From Verrucomicrobia subdivision 3 bacterium UBA7542 (lineage in GTDB: Bacteria > Verrucomicrobiota > Verrucomicrobiia > Limisphaerales > UBA11358): 8,621 bases of DNA. The translations under genes and the position numbers were made by a program. The stretch is from assembly GCA_002479245.1 (NCBI GenBank), contig DLMG01000151.1, positions 1 to 8,621 of the forward strand, read 5' to 3'. The number at the start of each line of letters is the position of its first letter. The stretch's first letter is position 1. Shown piece after piece: positions 1-6,839 of this stretch. Below the pieces are notes generated by a model, which worked only from the letters and a program-made list of their open reading frames with translations, did not search any database and was not told the DNA's origin.

Positions 1-269
1 CGGATGTGCGACGAGCCGGTGGTGGAATAACGCGTGTGGCCGACGGCCACGTTGCCAACCAGGTCGTGCAACAATTTGGAATTAAAAACCTGCGGCACCA
101 GGCCCATGCCGTGATGCTTGAAAAATTTTCCTTCGTGGCAGGTGACGATACCGGCGCTTTCCTGCCCGCGATGTTGCAGCGCGTAGAGGCCGTAATAGGT
201 GAGTTCGGCGGCATTGGGATGTCCAAAAATGCCGAACACGCCGCAATAATGTTTGGGATAATTTTGCAT
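1..269 (-). CDS. purF: Amidophosphoribosyltransferase, N-terminal part (cut by window edge)
   Basis: PurF makes 5-phosphoribosylamine from PRPP and glutamine, the first committed step of purine synthesis, in the cytoplasm. Only the first 89 codons are present; the gene runs off the left edge. The visible part is the start of the Ntn-type glutaminase domain. Cys9 opens the motif [10 protein letters not shown] and should become the N-terminal nucleophile once the 8-residue propeptide (MQNYPKHY) is removed. The family motifs [10 protein letters not shown] (31-40) and GHTRYSTTG (77-85) follow intact. The ATG at 269-267 is chosen because it leaves a short propeptide before the conserved Cys; a GTG lies immediately upstream in frame. 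AGG just before the start is too close to be a good Shine-Dalgarno site. It lies 228 bases downstream of the macroglobulin gene on the same strand and probably has its own promoter. Identity is clear from the motifs. Confidence 0.95.
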   Translation of the reverse strand, partial: MQNYPKHYCGVFGIFGHPNAAELTYYGLYALQHRGQESAGIVTCHEGKFFKHHGMGLVPQVFNSKLLHDLVGNVAVGHTRYSTTGSSHI

Positions 270-292
270 CACCTGCTCGCGCCCGCCGCTGA

Positions 293-321
293 ATTGTCGC
301 AAACGCGAACCGCGCACGCAA
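293..321 (-). promoter_or_regulatory. Weak candidate promoter for purF
   Basis: On the minus strand TTGCGT (321-316) and GACAAT (298-293) are separated by 17 bases. This matches sigma70 consensus at only 3 of 6 and 4 of 6 positions, and would start transcription about 17 bases before the purF ATG. The spacing is right but the boxes are poor, so this is a guess from position. Confidence 0.2.
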
Positions 322-338
322 GGCGGAATGGGTGGTTT

Positions 339-371
339 AGCCAAGCGAGCGGACGTTCCCGCCAGTTGGCT
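339..371 (-). other. Two-part hairpin upstream of purF
   Basis: Read on the minus strand, an outer stem AGCCAA/TTGGCT (371-366 with 344-339) encloses an inner stem GCGGG/UCCGC with the tetraloop AACG. The two stems are joined by a 3-by-4 internal loop. No U-run follows, so it is not a classical intrinsic terminator. It lies 70 to 102 bases before the purF start, and could help end macroglobulin transcription or be part of a structured leader. It does not resemble a purine riboswitch that I recognise. Confidence 0.25.
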
Positions 372-425
372 TGTCAGCGGCTTCGTCCCGTCACAACCAT
401 GCCGTCAACCATTTTGAGTTGCAGT

Positions 426-471
426 TGCAGCCTTCGGCCGCACTTTCGCCCGGCACGACCTGAAGGCCGCA
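426..471 (-). repeat. REPIN-like inverted repeat between the macroglobulin gene and purF
   Basis: TGCAGCCTTC (426-435) and GAAGGCCGCA (462-471) form a 10-base-pair stem in RNA with one G-U pair, spaced by 26 bases. Each half can also fold alone: on the minus strand CGGCC-UUCA-GGUCG and GCGGCC-GAA-GGCUGC. Two small hairpins in inverted orientation is the architecture of a REPIN. It begins 27 bases past the macroglobulin stop codon. No U-tract follows. The sequence differs from the intragenic element at 2543-2626, so it would be a different family. Confidence 0.4.
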
Positions 472-497
472 GTTACAAAATAAGAGGAGAGAATCAC

Positions 498-3400
498 TCA
501 AGGCGTCTTGTCCACGACGTTGACGCGGAGTTCGGCGCTGTTGCAGCGGATTTCCGGCACATACATCGCTCGGCCAATAACCGGCAGCGCGTGGAATTGG
601 CCGGGGGTTTCCGCGCGGAAGTCGTAGCGGATTTGCCAGACGCCCTGCGGTAAATGGTCAATGAACAGCGCCACCTGCCGGTCGCGCAGTTCCTGATAAA
701 CCCAGCGCTGCCGACCGGTGAAATCTTCCGCCTCCGCCGACTTTGGACTTTGGACGTTGGACTTTAGATTCGCAGCCCCGCTCTTGAGTTCCTTCGCGTA
801 AAGCGATTCGCCGCTGCGGATTTCCACCGCTTCAAATCCGGCGGCCTTCAAGTCCTCGAACAGCAGATACTCGTAATTGTTCTTCGCCTCGATGGTCAGC
901 ACGGTCTCGATGCGTTCGCCGCTGGTCACGGTCTCGCCGTCGCGCAACGGCTCGCGGTCATAGACGTAGCCCTTGAGCAGCGTCGGGCGTCCGGCGAGTT
1001 TGAAATACTCGCGCTTCACGAAAATCTCGCTGCCCGCGGGCGTGATGGGTTCCTCGGTGCTGAAGAACTTCGCGTTCGCGGCAAAATAAAGCGGTCCGCC
1101 GCCGCTGGTGCTCACGATGCGGATTTCGTTCGTGTCCTGAACCAGCTTCGGATCAATTGTGAAGGTGCTGGGCGCGTTGAACACGTTAGCGCCGCTGACC
1201 TTGCGGTCGGCCACCTTCATCCCGTTCACATAAACCTCAAAGGCCAGGTCCGGGTGCAGTTCGCCGCTCGCGCGCAGGTAATCGTTCAGCGCCAGCACGA
1301 CGATGGCGGTGTCGCGCGTGTTGTTCCATTGCGCGCCGCGGCGGTTCTTGATGAGCCAGTTCGAGACCGGTTCGACGAGGGAGTTCGTCGGGTCAACCGC
1401 CAGCAACGCGCGCAACGCGAACGCCGTCGCCTCCACACCGCCGTCCGACCAGTGCCAGTAAATGCCGTCATTGCCCCAATGCGCCGTTCCCATCACTGGT
1501 TGTTGGATGTTGGATGTTGGATGTTGGATGTTTCCGCCCCCCATCAACACGGAAGTATCCGGGCGGTCGTCGCGGATGACGCCGTTCTCCAGATTGGCGA
1601 TCAGGATTTTCGCCTTGTCTTCAAAGCCGAAATTGTGCGCGCTCAAGGCCAGCAAGGCGCGGGTGTAGGCGTTGAGCTGGTCGCGGTTCTTCCAAAGATT
1701 ATCGAAGGCTATTGTCCGAGTCGCAGGTAATGCAGGCGTCACCGTTAGAGTTTTGATGGAGGCCCAGTCAATCGCCAGCGCATATAGCATCCATGCTTGC
1801 ATATCTGGATTTTCCTCCTCCTCGACGAGATGTTCGTCGAGATATTTCACGCCGCGTTGCAGAACATCGTCCTTGATTTCGACTCTGGCGTCATGGGCGA
1901 GTGACAAGCCCCAAACGACGTAAGCCGTCATCCAATGATCGCTGTCGCCTTCCTTCCACCAACCCCAGCCGCCGTCGCTGTGCTGGAAATCGTAGAGGCG
2001 GTTCAGGCCGGCCTGCGTCATCTTGTCCATGTCTTCCAGATTCTTTTTGCCGTTCGGATGCGTTGCGGCGGCGGAATTGGTTTCGATGCCGCCGAACACG
2101 CAGCCCATCACGTCCTCGGGTTGCAGACCGGCATCGCGCAAAGTTTTCGCCGTGATGACGGTCGGCAGGAAGCGGCTCATCGTCTGTTCGGTGCAGCCGT
2201 AGGGATAATTAATCAGATAGGGCAGGGCATCGAGCATCGTCACGGCCATGCTCGGCGTAACTTGAACGATGAGCGAAGTTGAATCCGCCTTGCGGTCATG
2301 CGGCAAAACCAGATTCACCGTCACGTCGTTGCCTCCGTCTCCGCTTTGCTTCGACGCGACAAGGCGCGCCTTGCCGGATTTGGAAATGAATTTTTCGATG
2401 CCATGTTCGTAGGCGGCGAAAGTTTTTTCCATCGCATCGGCGTATTGGCCGCCGCGCGCGGTGACTTTGAGTTTCACCTCGCCGGCGCGCTCGATGTGCG
2501 CAATCCAATCCGCACGCGCTTCGCTGTTCGCTGCGACGTTTAAGCGTAGGTCAGGCGTCGCGCCTGACTCTAACGTTCCGAGATTTTTTTCAGATGGAGA
2601 CAGGCGCGACGCCTGTCCTACGCTAATGCCACTCGCATCCAATGCCGCCCTCACTTCTATCGGCTCACCGGTGTTGTTGTTCACCACCGCCGAAATCGTC
2701 ACTGTGTCGCCCACCACGAAGAAACGCGGCGCTTCGAGCCGGACGATGAGCGGCTGGCGCGTGCGCGTGGTCGCGTCGGCGATGCCAAATTGGTTCACGG
2801 TGGTGACGGCGCGCGCGGTGGCCTTCCAGCTTGTGAGCGAATCGGGATATTTCACCTTCACCGTCGCCTTGCCGTTGTTGTCCGTGTGAATGTCCGGCTG
2901 CCAGAAAACGGTGGCACGAAAATCACTGCGTACGACGACGGCGGGTCCTTCGCCGGCGGAACCGGGTCCCCCAGCGAAATACAGGCGTGCCGGCGTTTTC
3001 GCTCGCATCATTTGGCCCATGCCGGAAATGTCACCGAGCGTGGGAGGCGTAGCAGGCATTTCAGCAGGTAGATTCATGGCATTAAAATTCCCGCCTGCCC
3101 TCGCGCTCATCCCCAATTCACTGTAAGCCACTGAACGATCATCAACTGTTCCTCCGTATGCGGTGATAAATCGCGAGCCACCGCCGCCACCACCACCGCC
3201 TTCCCCGCCCCACGCCAATTCCCCGTTTTTGAGTTGGTCAATCCGTTCCCGCTTCACCTCGTACAGCCGCTCCTTTTCCTTGTCATCCATCAACTGGTGG
3301 TTTTCCCATTCGACGAGTTTCGCGTAGCTCTTCTGGTTCATCGTGCTTTGGGTCTGGATTTGCTGGGAACGTTTAGTCCCGAAGAAAAACTGCCTCGGAT

Positions 3401-6400
3401 CACCGGCGTAATCGTTCTGGATGTAAAAGACCGACTCGTCCACCAGACTCAACGCGACTTCGGCGGACACGGGCTGGCCCTCGTCATTTTTCGTCGTGAC
3501 GGTGAACGTGCCCTCATCGCGCGGCTGGTATTGGGCGCGGTCGGGTTTCACTTCAATGTTGAGAAAATTCTTCACGGTCGGCACGACGATTTGTTTCGTA
3601 TCGGTGAACATTTGCCGGTCGTTGACCAGCGTCGCGCCCAGGAACACGTTCGGCACATATTTTTCGTCCACGGCCAGATTGACCAGCTTCACCGTGCCGT
3701 CCAGATGGACGAGCTGGTAATGGTAAAGGTCTTCACCCTCGACGGTGAACAGCACGTATCGCCCGGCGGTCGGCGCGACGAGCATCACCGGCGCGACGCC
3801 GCCGACGCGGAACGTGTCCTTGTCCGCGATGATTTCGACGCCGCCGGTGCGGTAGCCGAGTTCGCTGGTGGAATTATTGGCGACCCAGACGGTCGTGTCG
3901 GTATTGATCGGCTGCGACGGCCGGTTCGTCAGAACATCCTGGCCCGACCACGCCACGCGATAATAACCTTCGCGTTCCGGCGTGAACGTCAATTCCGCTT
4001 CGCCGTTTGTGTCGGTCTTTAAACTTTGCGTGAGCACGTCGTCGTGCTCGTAACCGCGGAACTTGAGCCGCCACTCTTTCTGGTCAGGCCGCGTCGGCAC
4101 CGGCGGCCAGATTTGGTTTTTGGCCTCGAGCCGCTTGAGTTCGTCACCTTTGACTTCGTGGCCGTCGGGCGCGAGCCAGATTTCATACCAGTAATCGCGC
4201 GTGACGGTGACCTTGCCTTCGGTTGTCACCGGTTGCTCGTTGGCGTCGAGCGCCTTGAAGTTCACCGTCACCTTGTCCTGCGGGCGATACAGATTGTGCG
4301 CCGGATTTGCATAGACGTAATAACGCTGCTGCGTGACGCGCACCGTGCCGTGGCCGGTGATTTCGCGGCGCGAGGCGTCCGTCACGCGCGCCTCGATATT
4401 GTATTCGTAATCCTGTCCGACATTGCGCGGCGTGGCGAAGGCAAGGGTCGCCTTGCCCGTCGCGTCGGTTTTGAGCGTGGCGTTGGTAATGATCTGGTCG
4501 CCGCCATACCAGCCGCGCCAGCGCCCGTAAGGCGAGCCGGTGTCCATGTCGTCGTAAAACCACGGATACGGACGCGGCTCATGCCAGTAATGCCAGTACG
4601 GTTTCTGATGAACGAGCACCTGAACGTCCGCATTCGCCACCGGTCCGCCGAAATAGTAATCCGCCTGAATTGTGGCCTCCACCTTTTCGCCGAGCCGGAA
4701 GGTTTTCTTCTGCCCGTTTTCCTCCGGCGTGGTCACACTCACTTTGAATTCCGGCAGCTTGTATTCCTCCAACCGGAACAGGGTCGCGTAGCCGATGGTG
4801 TGATGGCGGCCTTCGTCCCAGAACGTCACACGATATTCGCCCAGCGGCATTTTTTCAGTCAAATCGAGCGAACCCCACACGCTGCCGAATTCGTTGAATT
4901 TGATTTTGTCCGATTTGACCTTGGCACCGCGCGGGTCGGTGATTTCGTATTCAATCGTTTCGTTCGCGGGCGTCGAATAAACCGAACCGTTGTAGCGCCG
5001 GGCGATGAATTTCCAGTTTGCCGTTTCGGCGGGGCGATACGCGGGCCGGTCGGTGAAGGCATAAATTCGCCAGGCGCGCAAAGGATCAAGCGGAAGCCCG
5101 GTCGCCGGGTCAACAATCAGCCCGGAAGCTCCCTGGCCATACCATTGGCCTGTGCTGAACGCCTGCCGGTCAGAGCGGCGGGCACTGGCATAAAGCGACA
5201 CCGAATTGTTGGCCTTCCGATCAAGCTGGATGACCGCAATACCATTTGTGTCCGTTGTCCCGTCGAACGAACGGGAATGCCACTGGTCGTCGGCCCACCA
5301 GCTTTCCCAGAGTTTCACCGGGGCGTTGGCAACGGGCGCGCTGTCGAGCGCGTTGCAAAAATAAACCAGCGCCTGTGCGCCGGAACTTTTCAGGACCAGC
5401 ACCGCGTCGCTGACCAGAATCAATTCGCGCGAACTTTTGTCGCCGCCGCGCGCTTCAATCACATACGCGCCCGGCTTCAACTTTTCATCGAGCCGGACGG
5501 TTTCATTACTCGGCTGATAAATGCCGGCGTCGTGCGTGTCGCGCGTCCACGATTTGATTTTTTCCAGCGCGCCCAAATTAATCGTCTCCGGCCATTGGCG
5601 CTGCTCCTTCATTTCGGCGGGAAAATTCACCGCGCGGTTCAGGTCCACCGGATAAAGCGCCAGATGGACACGCTTCACGTTGCGCCAGTTGAGGGAGTAT
5701 TGAATTTCCGAACCGGGCAGGAAAACGTTGGCGACGCCGACGTTGACCTGCGGGCCCGTGATGTTCTGGATTTCACTCTGGGCCTGTTCCCAATAGCGCG
5801 ATTCGCCTTTCTGAAACTCGCGCGTGAATTGCCGGAACAACGCCAGCGCCTTCACGTAATCCGCCTGCGACGACCAGTTGCCGTTCTGGTCGCGAATCGT
5901 GCGGCCGTTTTGCTCCAGCCATTGCGCGTAGTTGAACAGCGCGTCATCGTACCACTCGGTCTTTTTGCCGGGCTTGATAGCAGCTTCAAATTCTTCCGGC
6001 ACGCGCGCGCGCAGCTCCCAGTCGCCCTGATAGCGGAGCGTCATCGCGATGAGATAATGCACGTGCGCCTTGTCCTCGTCGGATAGCGCTATCTTCGCCG
6101 CGTTCTCGAAAATCTCCAACGGGATCAAATTACCCCATCCGCCGTAGTAGGATGGTCCGCCGGCTGGCGGGCGCAACATCTTCCAGACGATTTTCAGATA
6201 ACGCTGCCGCGCCAGATCAAGGTTGCTCTGGCCCGCCCACCAATCGAGCGCTGCCTGATAATGCGGCCAGCCCCCGCCCCAGTTCTGTTGGTTGCGGCGC
6301 GTCCAGAAAAAATCGCCGAGCGATTCCTGCACCTCGGCCCAGAGGCAATCATGCTGGTCTTCGCGCGTGAGGTCGCGGATTTGTTTTTCCAGATTGTCAC

Positions 6401-6710
6401 GCGCCTCGTCGAATTTGGTGGTGTCGGGATTGTCCGTGGCGGCCTGCGAACGCCATTGCGTGTCGGCGAAACGAAACGTCACCCACCGTGCCTCGTCGCG
6501 CGAAAGAAACGAGATGTCAACCTTGCCGTAGATTTTGTGGGCCTTGGCGTAGGAGCCTTCGGCGCAAAATTTTTCCGCGGCGGCTTTGTTCGTCGGGTAA
6601 TCCGCGTCCGGCCCCGGCTGGCCAAAAGCAGCGGCGGTTGATGCGAGGAGGACGGCCAGAGTCCAGATTTTGCCGAAATCCGCGAGGCGAGTTTGGAGAA
6701 GTGTTTTCAT
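498..6710 (-). CDS. Large secreted alpha-2-macroglobulin family protein with thioester motif
   Basis: Bacterial macroglobulins trap attacking proteases: cleavage of a bait segment exposes a thioester that links covalently to the protease. Residues 1-30 look like a Sec signal peptide (hydrophobic 15-29, likely cut after AFG); there is no lipobox Cys, so this is probably a soluble periplasmic or secreted protein rather than a lipoprotein like E. coli YfhM. Residues about 31-310 are helical and TPR-like. MG-type beta domains follow, with MG2 near 550-650 and a bait-region-type domain near 955-1125. A low-complexity linker (about 1125-1258) includes eight consecutive glycines (1171-1178). The A2M domain starts at VRSDFRATVFW (1260). 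The thioester domain holds GCTEQ with Cys1506 and Gln1509. A receptor-binding-like C-terminal domain spans about 1925-2067. Three dispersed repeats are read in frame (near 1364-1391, 1727-1738, 1981-1991). At 2070 residues it exceeds YfhM (about 1650). No pbpC partner is in view and no Shine-Dalgarno site is visible. Confidence 0.94.
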   Translation of the reverse strand: MKTLLQTRLADFGKIWTLAVLLASTAAAFGQPGPDADYPTNKAAAEKFCAEGSYAKAHKIYGKVDISFLSRDEARWVTFRFADTQWRSQAATDNPDTTKFDEARDNLEKQIRDLTREDQHDCLWAEVQESLGDFFWTRRNQQNWGGGWPHYQAALDWWAGQSNLDLARQRYLKIVWKMLRPPAGGPSYYGGWGNLIPLEIFENAAKIALSDEDKAHVHYLIAMTLRYQGDWELRARVPEEFEAAIKPGKKTEWYDDALFNYAQWLEQNGRTIRDQNGNWSSQADYVKALALFRQFTREFQKGESRYWEQAQSEIQNITGPQVNVGVANVFLPGSEIQYSLNWRNVKRVHLALYPVDLNRAVNFPAEMKEQRQWPETINLGALEKIKSWTRDTHDAGIYQPSNETVRLDEKLKPGAYVIEARGGDKSSRELILVSDAVLVLKSSGAQALVYFCNALDSAPVANAPVKLWESWWADDQWHSRSFDGTTDTNGIAVIQLDRKANNSVSLYASARRSDRQAFSTGQWYGQGASGLIVDPATGLPLDPLRAWRIYAFTDRPAYRPAETANWKFIARRYNGSVYSTPANETIEYEITDPRGAKVKSDKIKFNEFGSVWGSLDLTEKMPLGEYRVTFWDEGRHHTIGYATLFRLEEYKLPEFKVSVTTPEENGQKKTFRLGEKVEATIQADYYFGGPVANADVQVLVHQKPYWHYWHEPRPYPWFYDDMDTGSPYGRWRGWYGGDQIITNATLKTDATGKATLAFATPRNVGQDYEYNIEARVTDASRREITGHGTVRVTQQRYYVYANPAHNLYRPQDKVTVNFKALDANEQPVTTEGKVTVTRDYWYEIWLAPDGHEVKGDELKRLEAKNQIWPPVPTRPDQKEWRLKFRGYEHDDVLTQSLKTDTNGEAELTFTPEREGYYRVAWSGQDVLTNRPSQPINTDTTVWVANNSTSELGYRTGGVEIIADKDTFRVGGVAPVMLVAPTAGRYVLFTVEGEDLYHYQLVHLDGTVKLVNLAVDEKYVPNVFLGATLVNDRQMFTDTKQIVVPTVKNFLNIEVKPDRAQYQPRDEGTFTVTTKNDEGQPVSAEVALSLVDESVFYIQNDYAGDPRQFFFGTKRSQQIQTQSTMNQKSYAKLVEWENHQLMDDKEKERLYEVKRERIDQLKNGELAWGGEGGGGGGGGSRFITAYGGTVDDRSVAYSELGMSARAGGNFNAMNLPAEMPATPPTLGDISGMGQMMRAKTPARLYFAGGPGSAGEGPAVVVRSDFRATVFWQPDIHTDNNGKATVKVKYPDSLTSWKATARAVTTVNQFGIADATTRTRQPLIVRLEAPRFFVVGDTVTISAVVNNNTGEPIEVRAALDASGISVGQASRLSPSEKNLGTLESGATPDLRLNVAANSEARADWIAHIERAGEVKLKVTARGGQYADAMEKTFAAYEHGIEKFISKSGKARLVASKQSGDGGNDVTVNLVLPHDRKADSTSLIVQVTPSMAVTMLDALPYLINYPYGCTEQTMSRFLPTVITAKTLRDAGLQPEDVMGCVFGGIETNSAAATHPNGKKNLEDMDKMTQAGLNRLYDFQHSDGGWGWWKEGDSDHWMTAYVVWGLSLAHDARVEIKDDVLQRGVKYLDEHLVEEEENPDMQAWMLYALAIDWASIKTLTVTPALPATRTIAFDNLWKNRDQLNAYTRALLALSAHNFGFEDKAKILIANLENGVIRDDRPDTSVLMGGGNIQHPTSNIQQPVMGTAHWGNDGIYWHWSDGGVEATAFALRALLAVDPTNSLVEPVSNWLIKNRRGAQWNNTRDTAIVVLALNDYLRASGELHPDLAFEVYVNGMKVADRKVSGANVFNAPSTFTIDPKLVQDTNEIRIVSTSGGGPLYFAANAKFFSTEEPITPAGSEIFVKREYFKLAGRPTLLKGYVYDREPLRDGETVTSGERIETVLTIEAKNNYEYLLFEDLKAAGFEAVEIRSGESLYAKELKSGAANLKSNVQSPKSAEAEDFTGRQRWVYQELRDRQVALFIDHLPQGVWQIRYDFRAETPGQFHALPVIGRAMYVPEIRCNSAELRVNVVDKTP
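742..769. repeat. Heptamer tandem array in the macroglobulin C-terminal domain
   Basis: Four 7-base units on the plus strand: TTTGGAC, TTTGGAC, GTTGGAC, TTTAGAT. Read within the macroglobulin gene on the minus strand they give NLKSNVQSPKS (1981-1991), between a conserved-looking segment ending RSGESLYAKELKSG and one starting RQRWVYQELRD. The unit is close to that of the array at 1501-1528. Confidence 0.8.
1501..1528. repeat. Heptamer tandem array in the thioester domain
   Basis: Four perfect copies of TGTTGGA, followed by the partial copy TGTT (1529-1532). On the coding strand it reads NIQHPTSNIQQP (1727-1738). It lies in the thioester domain, between the segment with DDRPDTSVLMGGG and the conserved-looking GIYWHWSDGGVEATA. 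A gain or loss of one unit would shift the frame; three units would keep it. Confidence 0.9.
2543..2626. repeat. REPIN-like double-hairpin element inside the macroglobulin gene
   Basis: Two arms in inverted orientation: 2543-2570 and its near reverse complement at 2597-2624. Each arm holds its own palindrome, GTCAGGCG-TCG-CGCCTGAC on the left and GACAGGCG-CGA-CGCCTGTC on the right (8-base stem, 3-base loop). The span of 84 bases is exactly 28 codons and is translated as VGQASRLS (1364-1371), a short linker, then ESGATPDLRL (1381-1390). Paired REP hairpins in inverted orientation are normally intergenic and moved by RAYT transposases; no RAYT gene is in the window. Confidence 0.85.
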
Positions 6711-6839
6711 GGAACAGTTGTAGGCGGTGCGGGCGCGCCGGTTGTCAGATTCGTGTCAAAGGGCGGTAAAAAATTTGTAATGACACATGTTTCACACTAT
6801 TTCGTTGGACGGGAACGGCGTAAAGATGCTCCCGTGGGT
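6711..6839. other. Gap between the thioesterase and macroglobulin genes
   Basis: This 129-base stretch carries the upstream region of the macroglobulin gene. A weak hairpin, TCCCGT (6830-6835) with ACGGGA (6809-6814), sits just past the thioesterase stop but has no U-run. TGTCAA (6754-6759) reads TTGACA on the minus strand, a perfect -35 box, but no acceptable -10 lies 16 to 18 bases downstream. No Shine-Dalgarno site precedes the ATG at 6710. Confidence 0.5.
6781..6794. promoter_or_regulatory. Imperfect 14-base dyad upstream of the macroglobulin gene
   Basis: TGACACATGTTTCA is symmetrical around ACATGT, with only one mismatched base pair of positions (12 of 14 bases symmetrical). It lies about 70 bases before the macroglobulin start, a plausible place for a dimeric regulator to bind. 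No regulator family can be named from the sequence, and a dyad of this quality can occur by chance. Confidence 0.2.

Noticed and set aside
6..653. A 215-codon plus-strand open frame spanning purF and the macroglobulin 3' end
   Set aside because: It is antisense to purF codons with clear glutaminase motifs and crosses the intergenic repeat; the product has no family resemblance.
1501..1532. Heptamer array considered as a CRISPR array
   Set aside because: Units are 7 bases with no spacers, lie within a coding gene, and there are no cas genes.
1690..1760. Possible fourth insert in the macroglobulin gene (TLTVTPALPATRTIAF)
   Set aside because: Composition looks less GC-rich and the peptide looks unlike its surroundings, but no tandem or inverted repeat is visible, so it cannot be distinguished from ordinary divergence.
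3234..4022. A 262-codon open frame on the plus strand
   Set aside because: Antisense shadow of the macroglobulin gene with biased composition and no motif.
4026..6086. A 686-codon open frame on the plus strand
   Set aside because: It lies wholly opposite the macroglobulin gene, whose minus-strand frame shows signal peptide, domain motifs and the GCTEQ site. The plus-strand product is Arg/Val-rich with no recognisable motif, as expected from GC-rich antisense frames.
6754..6759. Perfect TTGACA on the minus strand before the macroglobulin gene
   Set aside because: No -10-like hexamer occurs at 16 to 18 bases downstream; that stretch is GC-rich. Kept only as a note in the gap description.
6809..6835. 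Hairpin after the thioesterase stop considered as a terminator
   Set aside because: The stem is only 6 base pairs with a 15-base loop and no U-run follows.
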